Counted from the stretch's first letter, positions 16,592 to 24,748 are shown. The stretch: DNA of 44,195 bases from Oscillibacter sp. CAG:241 (GCA_000435975.1 FR884115.1:1-44195); one strand, 5' to 3'. The notes: generated by a model not told the origin, from the letters alone. Program-made: numbers and translations.

Positions 16592-18937
16592 ATGGCAAAA
16601 AAGGCTGAAAAATACCTGGTGATCGTGGAGTCCCCGGCCAAGGCCAAGACCATCGGCAAATACCTGGGCCCCGCGTATCAGGTGAAGGCCTGTATGGGAC
16701 ATCTGCGGGACCTGCCCAAAAGCAAGCTGGGCGTGGACGTGGAAAACGATTTTGAGCCCAATTACCGGCCCATCAAGGGCAAGGAGGACATTATCCGGGA
16801 CCTGAAGCAGGCAGCCAAGGACAGCGACGCCGTTTACCTGGCCACCGACCCGGACCGCGAGGGAGAGGCCATCAGCTGGCACCTGAAGCAGCTGCTGGAC
16901 CTGCCGGAGGACAAGACCTTCCGGGTCACCTTCAACGAGATCACCCGCAAGGTGGTCACCGAGAGCATCCGCCAACCCCGGGACATTGACCAGGACCTGG
17001 TGGACGCTCAGCAGGCCCGGCGTATCCTGGACCGCATCGTGGGCTATGAGCTCTCTCCCCTGCTGTGGAAAAAGATCCGCCGGGGCCTGTCCGCCGGGCG
17101 GGTCCAGTCCGTGGCCATGCGCCTGGTGGCGGACCGGGAAAAGGAGATCGCCGATTTCGTGCCCCAGGAGTACTGGACCCTGGACGCCCTGCTGCAAAAT
17201 GACCAGGGGGCCCGGTTCAAGGCCCACTATTATGGCCGAGGCGGCAAGAAATATGAGCCCACCTCCCAGCAGGAGGTGGACGGGATCCGCGCCCAACTCC
17301 AGGATACGCCCTTTGCCGTGTCCAACGTAAAGCGGACGGATAAGCGGCGCTCCCCGTCGCCTCCCTTCACCACCTCCACCATGCAGCAGGAGGCCTCCCG
17401 GAAGCTGAACATGACCCCCCGCCGGACCATGGCCATCGCCCAGCAGCTGTATGAGGGCGTGGACATCACCGGCGAGGGCACCGTGGGTCTGATCACCTAT
17501 ATGCGTACCGACTCCCTGCGTATCTCCGACGAGGCCCAGGCAGCGGCCCGCAGCTTCATTGAAAGCCGCTACGGCGCGGCCTATCGCCCGGAGAGCCCCA
17601 AGCAGTACAAGGCCAAGGCCGGGGCCCAGGACGCCCACGAGGCCATTCGCCCCAGCAGCGTCACCCTGACCCCGGAGCAGGTAAAGGGCGACCTGACTGG
17701 CGAGCAGTATCGACTGTACCGGCTGATCTGGAGCCGCTTCCTGGCCAGCCAGATGTCCAACGCCGTGTACGACAGCGTCAGCGTGGACATTGCCGCCGGA
17801 GAGCACACCTTCCGCGCCAGCGCCAGCAGCCTGAAATTTGCCGGCTATACCGCCGTGTATGAGGAGAGCCGCGACGACGATAAGGAGGAAAAGGAGCCCG
17901 CCCTGCCGGAGCTGCAGCCCGGCGAGGTGGTGACGCTGGAGGGCTTTGAGCCCGGCCAGCACTTCACCCAGCCCCCCGCCCGCTACACCGACGCCACCCT
18001 GATCCGCACCATGGAGGAAAACGGCATCGGCCGCCCCTCTACCTACGCTCCCACCGTTTCCACCATTCTGGACCGGGAATATGTGGTGAAGGAGGGCAAG
18101 GCCCTGCGGATCACGCCCCTGGGCCAGGTGGTGACGGACCTGATGTGCCAGCGGTTCCCGGACATTGTGGACGTGAAGTTCACCGCCCGGATGGAGGATG
18201 AGCTGGATGAGGTGGAAAGCGGCAAGATCCCCTGGAAACAGCTGCTGCGGCAGTTTTACGGCGGTTTTGAGAGCAATCTCCAGCAGGTGGAGAAGGACAT
18301 GGAGGGCGTATATCTGAAGGTCCCCGATGAAGTCACCGAAGAGAAGTGCGACGTGTGCGGCCGCAATATGGTAGTCAAGTCCGGCCGGTTCGGCCGGTTC
18401 CTGGCCTGCCCCGGATATCCGGAGTGTACGTTTACCAAGCCCCTGGTGGTGGAGATGCCGGGCCGCTGCCCCAAGTGCGGCGGGCGGCTCATGAAGCGCA
18501 CCGGCGTCAGCAAAAAGACCGGCAAGCAGTACACCTATTACTGCTGTGAGCGGCTCAACGCCGCCGACGAAAGCGCCCGCTGCGATTTCATGACCTGGGA
18601 CGTGCCGGTGAAGGACGACTGTCCCGTGTGCGGCCACACCATGTTCAAAAAGGCCGGCAAGGGCTTCCGCAAGCCCTTCTGCATCAATCCCGACTGTGCC
18701 AACTTCCTGCCGGAGGACAAGCGCGGCTATGTGAAAAAAGCCAGGACGGAGGAGCCCGCGGCAGACGGCGGTCAGGCAGACGGCGGTCAGGCAGACGGCA
18801 GTCAGGCCGCCGAAGCCCCGGCAAAGGAAAAAGCACCCGCTAAGAAAGCAGCGGCTAAGAAAGCCGCCGCCAAAAAGCCTGCCGCCAGGACGGCCAAAAC
18901 CACCAAGACCACCAAGAAAAAGACGGAGGAAGCATGA
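16592..18937 (+). CDS. topA: DNA topoisomerase I (type IA)
   Basis: Relaxes negative supercoils by single-strand passage. The protein has 781 aa. It carries the N-terminal TOPRIM domain (VIVESPAKAKTIGKYLG, TDPDREGEAISWH) and the catalytic tyrosine at 303 in ITYMRTDSLRIS. Three C-terminal four-cysteine zinc domains follow (CDVCGRN..CPGYPEC; CPKCGG..CCE; CPVCGHT..CINPDC). The last about 60 residues are an Ala/Lys-rich basic tail (AKKAAAKK-type repeats) preceded by three ADGGQ repeats; such tails aid DNA binding and polymerase contact in several lineages. The stop overlaps the trmFO start as ATGA. Confidence 0.97.
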   Translation: MAKKAEKYLVIVESPAKAKTIGKYLGPAYQVKACMGHLRDLPKSKLGVDVENDFEPNYRPIKGKEDIIRDLKQAAKDSDAVYLATDPDREGEAISWHLKQLLDLPEDKTFRVTFNEITRKVVTESIRQPRDIDQDLVDAQQARRILDRIVGYELSPLLWKKIRRGLSAGRVQSVAMRLVADREKEIADFVPQEYWTLDALLQNDQGARFKAHYYGRGGKKYEPTSQQEVDGIRAQLQDTPFAVSNVKRTDKRRSPSPPFTTSTMQQEASRKLNMTPRRTMAIAQQLYEGVDITGEGTVGLITYMRTDSLRISDEAQAAARSFIESRYGAAYRPESPKQYKAKAGAQDAHEAIRPSSVTLTPEQVKGDLTGEQYRLYRLIWSRFLASQMSNAVYDSVSVDIAAGEHTFRASASSLKFAGYTAVYEESRDDDKEEKEPALPELQPGEVVTLEGFEPGQHFTQPPARYTDATLIRTMEENGIGRPSTYAPTVSTILDREYVVKEGKALRITPLGQVVTDLMCQRFPDIVDVKFTARMEDELDEVESGKIPWKQLLRQFYGGFESNLQQVEKDMEGVYLKVPDEVTEEKCDVCGRNMVVKSGRFGRFLACPGYPECTFTKPLVVEMPGRCPKCGGRLMKRTGVSKKTGKQYTYYCCERLNAADESARCDFMTWDVPVKDDCPVCGHTMFKKAGKGFRKPFCINPDCANFLPEDKRGYVKKARTEEPAADGGQADGGQADGSQAAEAPAKEKAPAKKAAAKKAAAKKPAARTAKTTKTTKKKTEEA
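18761..18805 (+). repeat. Three tandem 15-bp repeats in the topA tail
   Basis: Three consecutive 15-bp units (18761-18775, 18776-18790, 18791-18805; the third with one change) encode ADGGQ-ADGGQ-ADGSQ. This forms a flexible linker between the zinc domains and the lysine-rich tail. The copy number is likely to vary between strains. Confidence 0.9.
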
Positions 18938-20262
18938 ACCATGTAACAGTCATCGGCGCGGGGCTGGCCGGCAGCGAGTGCGCCTGGCAGCTGGCCCAGC
19001 GGGGTATTTCCGTGACCCTGCGGGAGATGAAGCCGGAAAAATTGACTCCCGCCCACCAGACCGCCGATTTTGCGGAGCTGTGCTGCTCCAATTCCCTGCG
19101 GGCAGCGGGGCTGGAAAACGCCGTGGGCCTGCTGAAGGAGGAGCTGCGGCAACTGGGAAGCCTTTTGATCCGCTGCGCGGACGAGACCGCCGTCCCCGCA
19201 GGCGGAGCCCTGGCGGTGGATCGCCACGGCTTTTCCCGGCTGGTAACGGAGCGGGTCAGAAGCCACCCCCTGATCACCGTGGTCCCCGGTGAGGTGACAG
19301 ACCTGCCGGAGGGGAATGTAGTGGTGGCCACCGGTCCCCTGACCTCCGACGCCCTGGCGGACCGGCTTATGTCCATGCTGGGCGGACAGGACTCTGCCCT
19401 GCATTTCTTCGACGCGGCGGCGCCTTTGGTGAGCTTCGACAGCGTGGACATGGACAGCGGCTTTTTCGCGTCCCGGTACGACAAGGGGACGCCGGACTAC
19501 ATCAACTGCCCCATGGACCGGGAGGAGTATCTGGCCTTCTGGCAGGAGCTGATCCACGCCCAGGAGGCGGAGGTTCACGGCTTTGAGGATAAAAACGTAT
19601 TCGAGGGCTGTATGCCCGTGGAGGTCATGGCCCGGCGGGGAGAGGATACCCTGCGCTACGGTCCCCTGAAGCCCCGGGGCCTCAAGGACCCCCGCACCGG
19701 GAAGGAGCCCTATGCCGTGGTGCAGCTGCGCAAGGACAACGCCGACGGCACCATCTATAACCTGGTAGGGTTCCAGACCCACCTGCGCTTCCCGGAGCAG
19801 AAGCGGGTGTTCTCCATGATCCCCGCTCTCCATGATGCCAGATTCCTGCGCTATGGCGTGATGCACCGGAACACCTATCTGGACTCTCCCCGGCTGCTGG
19901 ATCGGTATTACCGGCTGAAGGCGATGCCCCGCATTGCCTTTGCCGGACAGATGACCGGCGTGGAGGGGTATGTGGAGTCCTGCGCCTCCGGGTTTCTGGC
20001 AGGCGTGGAGACGGCCCGGCGGCTGCTGGGCCAGCCGCCCATCGACTTTCCCCGGGAAACGGCCATCGGCGCCCTGGGCCTGTACGTCAGCAACGAGTCC
20101 GTGGGCCAGTTCCAGCCTATGAACATCAATTTCGGCATTATGCCGCCCCTGGACCACCGGGTCAAGGGCAAGCGCAACAAAAACGCCCAGCTGTCCCAGC
20201 GGTCGCTGGCCATTATCGAGCAGCTGAAGCAGGAGGTTCTGAGCTATGAAGATCATCATTGA
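18934..20262 (+). CDS. trmFO: tRNA (uracil-54-C5)-methyltransferase TrmFO (folate/FAD-dependent)
   Basis: Makes m5U54 in the T-loop of tRNA from methylenetetrahydrofolate and reduced FAD, in place of SAM-dependent TrmA. The 442-aa protein opens with the FAD dinucleotide motif VIGAGLAGSECAWQLAQRG. It carries the family signatures LCCSNSLR, PLVSFDSVD, DYINCPMDREEY, GCMPVEVMARRGEDTLR, PYAVVQLRKDN, AFAGQMTGVEGYVES and QPMNINFGIMPP. The conserved cysteines in NCPM and GCMPVE are present. It overlaps topA by 4 nt and plsX by 17 nt. The topA-trmFO order is common in Firmicutes. Confidence 0.97.
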   Translation: MNHVTVIGAGLAGSECAWQLAQRGISVTLREMKPEKLTPAHQTADFAELCCSNSLRAAGLENAVGLLKEELRQLGSLLIRCADETAVPAGGALAVDRHGFSRLVTERVRSHPLITVVPGEVTDLPEGNVVVATGPLTSDALADRLMSMLGGQDSALHFFDAAAPLVSFDSVDMDSGFFASRYDKGTPDYINCPMDREEYLAFWQELIHAQEAEVHGFEDKNVFEGCMPVEVMARRGEDTLRYGPLKPRGLKDPRTGKEPYAVVQLRKDNADGTIYNLVGFQTHLRFPEQKRVFSMIPALHDARFLRYGVMHRNTYLDSPRLLDRYYRLKAMPRIAFAGQMTGVEGYVESCASGFLAGVETARRLLGQPPIDFPRETAIGALGLYVSNESVGQFQPMNINFGIMPPLDHRVKGKRNKNAQLSQRSLAIIEQLKQEVLSYEDHH

Positions 20263-21268
20263 CGCCATGGGCGGCGACAACGCCCCGCTGGAAATCGTAA
20301 AGGGCGCCCTGCTGGGCATGGAGCACTGGGGCGTGGAGGTGCTGCTCACCGGCGACACGGAGGCCATTCTCCGGGCCCTGCGGGACTGCGGCCATGATAC
20401 CATCCCCCATGGAATGGAGATCGTCCACACCACGGAGACCGTGGACATGTGCGACGATCCCTCCAAGGTGTTTCGCCACAAGAAGGACACGTCCATGGGC
20501 GTGGGCCTGACCCTGCTGCGGGACGGCAAGGCCGACGCCCTGGTTTCCGCCGGGTCCACCGGCGCGCTGCTGGCCGGAGCCACCCTGATCACCAAGCGCA
20601 TCCGGGGCATCCGCCGGGCGGCGATGGCCCCGGTGATTCCCACCACCGGCGGAAAGGCCGTGCTCATCGACTGCGGGGCCAACGCCGAGTGCACGCCGGA
20701 GTATCTGCTGCAATTCGCGTACCTGGGCAGCTTCTATGCCGGACGGGTCCTGGGGCTGGAGCGCCCCCGGGTGGGCCTGCTGAACATCGGCACGGAGGAC
20801 AGCAAGGGCACAGACCTGCAAAAGGCGGCCCTGGCCCTGCTGCGGCAGGCAGGCGCCGACGGGCACCTGAACTTCATCGGCAACATCGAGGCCAAGGAGG
20901 CCATCAAGGGCGGCTGCGACGTTATCGTCACAGACGGCTTCTCCGGAAACATCCTGCTCAAGACCATGGAGGGCGTTGGCTCCTTTGCGGGCCATGCCCT
21001 GGGCGATATTTTCAAAAAGAATCTGCTGACCAAGCTGGCCGCCGCCATGGTCATGCCGGGGCTGCGGGCCTTCAAGGCCCAGCTGGACCCCAATAAGGTG
21101 GGCGGCACGGCGTTTATCGGCATCTCCAAGCCCGTGATCAAGGCCCACGGCGCCTCCAACGCCGAGGCCATCGACAACGCCATCGGCCAGGCCAGACAGG
21201 TGGCGGAAAGCGGCATTATCGGACAGATTCAGGAAAATGTCCACCTGATGCAGCTCCAGGCGGAATAA
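20246..21268 (+). CDS. plsX: Phosphate acyltransferase PlsX
   Basis: PlsX converts acyl-ACP to acyl-phosphate, the first step of the PlsX-PlsY route to lysophosphatidate. The protein has 340 aa. The N-terminal IIIDAMGGDNAP and internal SAGSTGALLAGA, GNIEAKEAIKGGCDVIVTDGFSGNI and GGTAFIGISKPVIKAHG are the family hallmarks. It starts within the trmFO tail (17-nt overlap, with AGGAGG in the trmFO coding end). The next gene is acpP, which has its own promoter; plsX plus acpP is a common lipid-synthesis pairing. PlsY and fab genes are not in the window. Confidence 0.97.
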   Translation: MKIIIDAMGGDNAPLEIVKGALLGMEHWGVEVLLTGDTEAILRALRDCGHDTIPHGMEIVHTTETVDMCDDPSKVFRHKKDTSMGVGLTLLRDGKADALVSAGSTGALLAGATLITKRIRGIRRAAMAPVIPTTGGKAVLIDCGANAECTPEYLLQFAYLGSFYAGRVLGLERPRVGLLNIGTEDSKGTDLQKAALALLRQAGADGHLNFIGNIEAKEAIKGGCDVIVTDGFSGNILLKTMEGVGSFAGHALGDIFKKNLLTKLAAAMVMPGLRAFKAQLDPNKVGGTAFIGISKPVIKAHGASNAEAIDNAIGQARQVAESGIIGQIQENVHLMQLQAE

Positions 21269-21282
21269 TTGCGAAAAGGGTA

Positions 21283-21311
21283 TTGACAGACCTGACCAAT
21301 TGCCGTATTAT
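21283..21311 (+). promoter_or_regulatory. Strong promoter of acpP-rnc
   Basis: A consensus TTGACA and TATTAT are separated by 17 bp, 36 nt before the acpP start. The perfect -35 fits the very high expression expected of acyl carrier protein. No FapR-like palindrome was seen. Confidence 0.85.
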
Positions 21312-21346
21312 TTTCCAAGACAAAGCCCGAAAGGAGGGATCATCTC

Positions 21347-21592
21347 ATGACGATGGACGAGATCTTCAAGACCATGCAGGATCTGATCGCTGAGCAGTTT
21401 GCTATTGATACCGACGAGATCGGCATGGATAGTTCTTTTGTGGACGATCTGGGCGCCGACTCCGTGGACCTGGTGGAGCTGGTCATGGCCATGGAGGAGG
21501 AATTCGACGTCGGCGAGATCGACGAGGAGGACCTCACCGGTCTGAAGACCGTGGGCGACTGCGTGCGCTATCTGTATAATAAGCTGAACTGA
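21347..21592 (+). CDS. acpP: Acyl carrier protein
   Basis: An 81-aa acidic, helical carrier protein. Ser39 in DDLGADSVDLVELVMAME is the attachment site for 4'-phosphopantetheine, and the LGADSVD motif is intact. It carries acyl chains for fatty-acid synthesis and for the PlsX step encoded just upstream. An AGGAGG site lies 9 nt before the ATG; a second in-frame ATG two codons later is also possible. A G.C-rich hairpin sits between it and rnc, which would keep acpP expressed well above rnc. Confidence 0.96.
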   Translation: MTMDEIFKTMQDLIAEQFAIDTDEIGMDSSFVDDLGADSVDLVELVMAMEEEFDVGEIDEEDLTGLKTVGDCVRYLYNKLN

Positions 21593-21614
21593 ATCAATCA
21601 GGCAGCTGAAAAAG

Positions 21615-21648
21615 AAGGCCCCGTTGGTTGCAACGGGGTTTCCTTTTT
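21615..21648 (+). terminator. Partial terminator/attenuator between acpP and rnc
   Basis: CCCCGTTG (21619-21626) pairs with CAACGGGG (21631-21638) around a 4-nt loop, followed by TTTCCTTTTT. The T-run is interrupted, so it probably lets some transcripts through into rnc, which has no clear promoter of its own. Confidence 0.7.
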
Positions 21649-21673
21649 CCGCTGCGGAAGGGAGAAAAACATC

Positions 21674-22360
21674 ATGCATACCCTGCAAGTACTGGAAAAA
21701 AAGCTGGGCTACACCTTCCGCTGCAAGGAGCAGCTTCAGGCGGCCCTGTACCACAGCTCCTACGCCAACGAGCACCGGTGCTGCGGCGTCAGCAGCAACG
21801 AGCGGCTGGAGTTTCTGGGGGACGCCGTGCTGGGTCTGGTCACGGCGGACTATCTGTATCACAAGCACCCGGACCTGCCGGAGGGAGACCTGACCCGGAT
21901 GCGGGCGGCGCTGGTGTGCGAGGAGAGCCTGTATGAGGTGGCCCAGCGCCTGGGCCTGGGCAGTGAGCTGCGGCTGGGCAAGGGCGAGGAGGCCGGCGGC
22001 GGCCGGCAGCGGCCCTCCATCCTGGCCGACGCAACGGAGTCCGTGTTCGCGGCGGTGTACCTGGACGGCGGCATGGAAGCCGCCCGGGCCCTGATCCACC
22101 GGGTGCTGCTGGACAAGGAGCAGGAGGAGGCCGTGGAGGAGCGCCGCCGGGACTATAAGACGGAGCTTCAGGAGCTGGTCCAGCGCCGCAGCAACCAAAC
22201 GCTGCACTACGAGATGATCGGCGCCACCGGCCCGGACCACGCCAGGCAGTTTACCTGTGCGGTGCTGCTCAACGGCGAAACCGCCGGTACCGGCACCGGC
22301 AGGAGTAAAAAAGAGGCCGAGCAGTCCGCTGCCAGGGCAGCGCTGCAGGCGCTGGCGTAA
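21674..22360 (+). CDS. rnc: Ribonuclease III
   Basis: A double-strand-specific endoribonuclease that processes rRNA precursors and structured mRNAs; 228 aa. The RNase III signature NERLEFLGD lies at residues 42-50, with metal ligands Glu46 and Asp50, and a second acidic pair Asp119 and Glu122 in ADATESVFAA. A C-terminal double-stranded-RNA-binding domain (about 158-227) ends in SKKEAEQSAARAAL. AAGGGAG precedes the ATG. In many Firmicutes rnc is followed by smc and ftsY; here it is followed by a strong terminator and minus-strand genes. Confidence 0.97.
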   Translation: MHTLQVLEKKLGYTFRCKEQLQAALYHSSYANEHRCCGVSSNERLEFLGDAVLGLVTADYLYHKHPDLPEGDLTRMRAALVCEESLYEVAQRLGLGSELRLGKGEEAGGGRQRPSILADATESVFAAVYLDGGMEAARALIHRVLLDKEQEEAVEERRRDYKTELQELVQRRSNQTLHYEMIGATGPDHARQFTCAVLLNGETAGTGTGRSKKEAEQSAARAALQALA

Positions 22361-22373
22361 TACGCTTTACAAT

Positions 22374-22406
22374 TTGTCAAAAAAGGGCGCCGCCCTTTTT
22401 TGACAA
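22374..22406. terminator. Bidirectional intrinsic terminator after rnc
   Basis: A near-perfect 16-bp inverted repeat (22374-22389 with 22391-22406) has six A on the left and six T on the right, with a GGGCG/CGCCC core. It ends rnc on the plus strand and the YcxB-like gene on the minus strand. Confidence 0.93.
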
Positions 22407-22426
22407 GCTCAGCATATTCAGGCGAT

Positions 22427-23011
22427 TCAGATCTTTTGCCGGTAAACCACCGCATCCTCCTTGCCGAAGGCCCGGGCTGCATGAGCCACTGTGATCGCCG
22501 CTTCCTCCGTATAGGGGAAGAACAGCAGCACGGGAACACGGAAGGTCAGCACGATGACCCTGGGAGTCACCACGGCCACGTCCCAATCCTCCCAGTCGAA
22601 ATGGGTGGGCTTCCCCTTCCGGTTCTCCTCCCGGATGCCGCCGCCGTCAAACAGAATGCACCCATCGGGATCGTTCTGTTGCTGAAACTGCCGCCAGCCC
22701 CGCCGGTAATTCCGCTGCATAAGCGCGCACAGCACCAGCTCCAGCACCCCGCAGCCGAAGCACAGCCCCGTAAGCGCGCCGGACGCCCGGCCCAGCGCCA
22801 GGCTGGCCGTAAGCCACAGCAAAACGGCTCCCAGCGCCAGCAGGACGGCCCCCTGCCACAGAAGCCGCCGGGAAAACCACCGGAAGCTGCGGCATCGGGC
22901 GTCATGCTTTTTCAGTCTGCGCCGCTGGACCGCGATCCCCTGAGCCAGGTCAAAGAGCCCCTCCGTATCCGTCAGGTGATAGTGCAGCTGAAAAAAGGTC
23001 TCCGTGGTCAT
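22427..23011 (-). CDS. YcxB-like two-helix membrane protein
   Basis: A 194-aa protein. A hydrophilic N-terminus and a basic stretch (RRRLKKHDARCRSFRWFSRR) precede two adjacent membrane segments (about 54-72 and 78-97). A cytoplasmic C-terminal half with FDGGGIREEN and HFDWEDWDVAVVTPRVIVLTF resembles the YcxB-like C-terminal domain common in Clostridia. Function is unknown. The ATG at 23011 forms a 4-nt ATGA overlap with the TSCPD gene; the frame upstream of it is only a shadow of that gene. The overlap means the two are coexpressed from the promoter at 23306-23334. Confidence 0.75.
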   Translation of the reverse strand: MTTETFFQLHYHLTDTEGLFDLAQGIAVQRRRLKKHDARCRSFRWFSRRLLWQGAVLLALGAVLLWLTASLALGRASGALTGLCFGCGVLELVLCALMQRNYRRGWRQFQQQNDPDGCILFDGGGIREENRKGKPTHFDWEDWDVAVVTPRVIVLTFRVPVLLFFPYTEEAAITVAHAARAFGKEDAVVYRQKI

Positions 23012-23271
23012 GCCTTTTTGGCCGCCTGGGCCAGAGCTTCCTCCAGCGCGTGGGCCATTTGGTCCGGACAGGACGTGGGCTTGGGTCCGCAGTGGATACC
23101 CTTCATGCGCCGGATGGCCTCCTGGGCGTCCATGCCCACCACCAGCCGGCTGATGCCCTGGAGGTTGCCGTTGCAGCCGCCCTCCACATTGACGCTCTTG
23201 ATCACGCCGTTCTCCAGCTCCACAGTCATTTTCCGGGAGCAGACGCCCCGGGGCGTATAGGTATAAGTCAT
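23008..23271 (-). CDS. TSCPD domain-containing protein (TIGR03905 type)
   Basis: An 87-aa protein containing the TSCPD motif (GPKPTSCPDQMAHALEEAL), a domain otherwise found at the C-terminus of adenosylcobalamin-dependent ribonucleotide reductases. The conserved upstream segment VEGGCNGNLQGISRLVVGM is also present. Cys11, Cys33 and the C-terminal cysteines may bind metal. Stand-alone copies are common in Clostridia and have no proven function. The ATG at 23271 has AAAGGAG 10 nt upstream and lies downstream of a good promoter; the longer frame would run across that promoter. Confidence 0.88.
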   Translation of the reverse strand: MTYTYTPRGVCSRKMTVELENGVIKSVNVEGGCNGNLQGISRLVVGMDAQEAIRRMKGIHCGPKPTSCPDQMAHALEEALAQAAKKA

Positions 23272-23305
23272 GGTATAAAAGCTCCTTTTGTGTATTCCGG
23301 AGGGT

Positions 23306-23334
23306 ATTATACCCCACGACGGCGATTTTGGCAA
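23306..23334 (-). promoter_or_regulatory. Promoter of the TSCPD-ycxB-like pair
   Basis: On the minus strand TTGCCA (23334-23329) and TATAAT (23311-23306) are separated by 17 bp. This gives a leader of about 28 nt before the TSCPD start codon. Confidence 0.8.
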
Positions 23335-23386
23335 GAGGGCATCCTTTATAGCAGTCTGTCCGGTTTTCGCCCTTTCCGAGAGGAAT

Positions 23387-23854
23387 TCAGGCCTCCGGAT
23401 AAACCAGGTCCTCCGGTGTCCAGCGGCGGATCACGTCCGCGTAAAAGGCGCAGCACGCCCGGGCCAGGGCTGCGTCCAGGTTGCGGTAATTACCGCACTC
23501 TGCGGCGCTTTTGCCGGGCATGGGGCCGTCATAGGCCGCAGCGGCGGTGAACACCCGCTGCAAAAGGGCGATGGCCTCCGCATCCGTCAGACGGCGGCTG
23601 TCGAACAGGAAGTAAAAGCCCGTCTGACAGCCCATGGGGCCGAAATAGATCACGGCATCCCTTTCCGGGCTATTGCGCAGCAGGGTGGCAATAATGTGCT
23701 CCACGGAGTGCAGCTGGGCATTGGTCAGCAGGTCGCCGGTGTTGGGCTTTTTGAAGCGCAGATCGAAGGTGGAGACCTCCCCGTCCCGCCGGGACAGATA
23801 CAGACCCGGCACCAGCACATTGTGGTTCACGGTAAAGCTGGCAATTTTTTCCAT
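23387..23854 (-). CDS. luxS: S-ribosylhomocysteine lyase LuxS
   Basis: Cleaves S-ribosylhomocysteine to homocysteine and DPD, the precursor of autoinducer-2. The protein has 155 aa. The metal site is intact: His49 and His53 in LHSVEH and Cys120 in ECGNYRN. The catalytic Cys76 is seen in GPMGCQTGFY. The ATG at 23854 has GGAGG 6 nt upstream, lying inside the end of mtnN. It lies 1 nt after the mtnN stop, so the two enzymes that consume S-adenosylhomocysteine in sequence are made together. No convincing terminator was seen after it. Confidence 0.97.
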   Translation of the reverse strand: MEKIASFTVNHNVLVPGLYLSRRDGEVSTFDLRFKKPNTGDLLTNAQLHSVEHIIATLLRNSPERDAVIYFGPMGCQTGFYFLFDSRRLTDAEAIALLQRVFTAAAAYDGPMPGKSAAECGNYRNLDAALARACCAFYADVIRRWTPEDLVYPEA

Positions 23855-23855
23855 A

Positions 23856-24527
23856 TCACGCCTCCAGCCGGTCCACAAAGGCCATGACCACCCGGTTCAG
23901 ATCCCGCATGGCGGTTGGGAAATTGAACACAAAGTCGTGGTGCTCGAACAGACAGTCGGACACGGACTTGACGGACATGAAGGGCACCCCGTTGCGCAGA
24001 CACACCTGGGCGTCGGCGCAGCCCTCCATATCGCACAGCAGCGGGTGGAAGGTATCGGCGATCCAATGGGCCCGGGGGGTGTCGGTGGCGAACCAGTCAC
24101 CGGTGGCTACCCAGCCGGTGCGGTATGGCACGCCCACCCGGTCCATGGCGGCCTTGGCCCGGTCCAGGTCGCTGGTAGGAAACTGCACCCGGTTCACCGT
24201 GGACACCAGTCCCACAGGGTCGCCCAGGGCGCTGGTATCCACATCGTGCTGCAAAAAGCCCTCCGCCAGAACGATGGAGCCAATGGGCATATCCTCAAAG
24301 CACCCGGCTACCCCGGCGTTGAGCACCAGATCCGGCTGATACAGGCTGATCAGCAGCTGGGTGGCCATAGCGGCGTTGACCTTGCTGACGCCGCCGGCGC
24401 AGGCGATGACGTCGGGCCGGATCCGGTAAAAAGGCACCCCGGCCACGGTTTGCAGCGGCTGGGCGTTTTCCTGGGTCAGCAGGCTCTCGATCTCACCGGT
24501 CATGGCGTATACGAGTCCGATCTTCAT
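23856..24527 (-). CDS. mtnN: 5'-methylthioadenosine/S-adenosylhomocysteine nucleosidase
   Basis: Removes adenine from methylthioadenosine and S-adenosylhomocysteine; the latter gives the LuxS substrate. The 223-aa protein has catalytic residues Glu12 (AMTGEIESL), Glu168 in DMEG and Asp191 in SVKSVSD. The glycine-rich NAGVAGCFEDMPIGSIV fits the nucleoside phosphorylase fold. DMEGCADAQV departs slightly from the usual DMEGAAIAQV. GGGAGGAAA lies before the ATG, and a promoter (24566-24595) stands close upstream. It heads a two-gene mtnN-luxS operon for SAM by-product recycling. Confidence 0.95.
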   Translation of the reverse strand: MKIGLVYAMTGEIESLLTQENAQPLQTVAGVPFYRIRPDVIACAGGVSKVNAAMATQLLISLYQPDLVLNAGVAGCFEDMPIGSIVLAEGFLQHDVDTSALGDPVGLVSTVNRVQFPTSDLDRAKAAMDRVGVPYRTGWVATGDWFATDTPRAHWIADTFHPLLCDMEGCADAQVCLRNGVPFMSVKSVSDCLFEHHDFVFNFPTAMRDLNRVVMAFVDRLEA

Positions 24528-24565
24528 AATTGGTTTCCTCCCAATAAATCATATTTTTCACCTAT

Positions 24566-24595
24566 ATTGTACGGATTCCCGGGGGGAGTTGTCAA
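24566..24595 (-). promoter_or_regulatory. Promoter of mtnN-luxS
   Basis: On the minus strand a consensus TTGACA (24595-24590) and TACAAT (24571-24566) are 18 bp apart, about 38 nt before the start codon. No SAM or SAH riboswitch-like fold fits in so short a leader. Confidence 0.8.
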
Positions 24596-24600
24596 GAGGA

Positions 24601-24629
24601 TTGCAAAATTTCCAAAAATGAGGTATAAT
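24601..24629 (+). promoter_or_regulatory. Promoter upstream of tmcAL
   Basis: TTGCAA and a perfect TATAAT are separated by 17 bp on the plus strand, back to back with the mtnN promoter. The transcript would have a leader of about 135 nt before tmcAL. Confidence 0.75.
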
Positions 24630-24721
24630 GAAGCCAGAAATGAACCAAATGCTCAGTTTTGAACAGTGTGATGATTATCTTTTTGCGCGCTGCACAAAAT
24701 GCCGGAAAAATCGTTGTGAAA

Positions 24722-24748
24722 TTGTAACTGGTTTGTAACTATTTGTAA
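24722..24748 (+). promoter_or_regulatory. Three helically phased TTGTAA direct repeats
   Basis: TTGTAA occurs at 24722-24727, 24733-24738 and 24743-24748, i.e. 11 and 10 bp apart, with CT/CT/TC following. A related TTGTGA lies just upstream (24715). Repeats spaced one helical turn apart are typical binding sites of PhoB/OmpR-type response regulators. They lie within the leader, between the promoter and the tmcAL ribosome binding site, so a bound protein would act as a roadblock. This is an inference only. Confidence 0.45.

Noticed and set aside
16544..18637. Very long open frame (about 700 codons) on the minus strand opposite topA
   Set aside because: High G+C makes antisense stops rare. topA on the plus strand has complete family motifs, and the antisense product is low-complexity with no recognisable domain.
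18802..20694. Long minus-strand frame opposite topA end, trmFO and plsX start
   Set aside because: It spans three real, motif-bearing genes on the other strand and has no start signal; antisense artefact.
21283..21346. FapR-type operator in the acpP promoter region
   Set aside because: No palindrome resembling the FapR box was found; only the promoter is clear.
22427..23317. A 296-codon frame ending in the YcxB-like protein
   Set aside because: Its first 102 codons are an out-of-frame shadow of the TSCPD gene, with no start signal; the real start is 23011.
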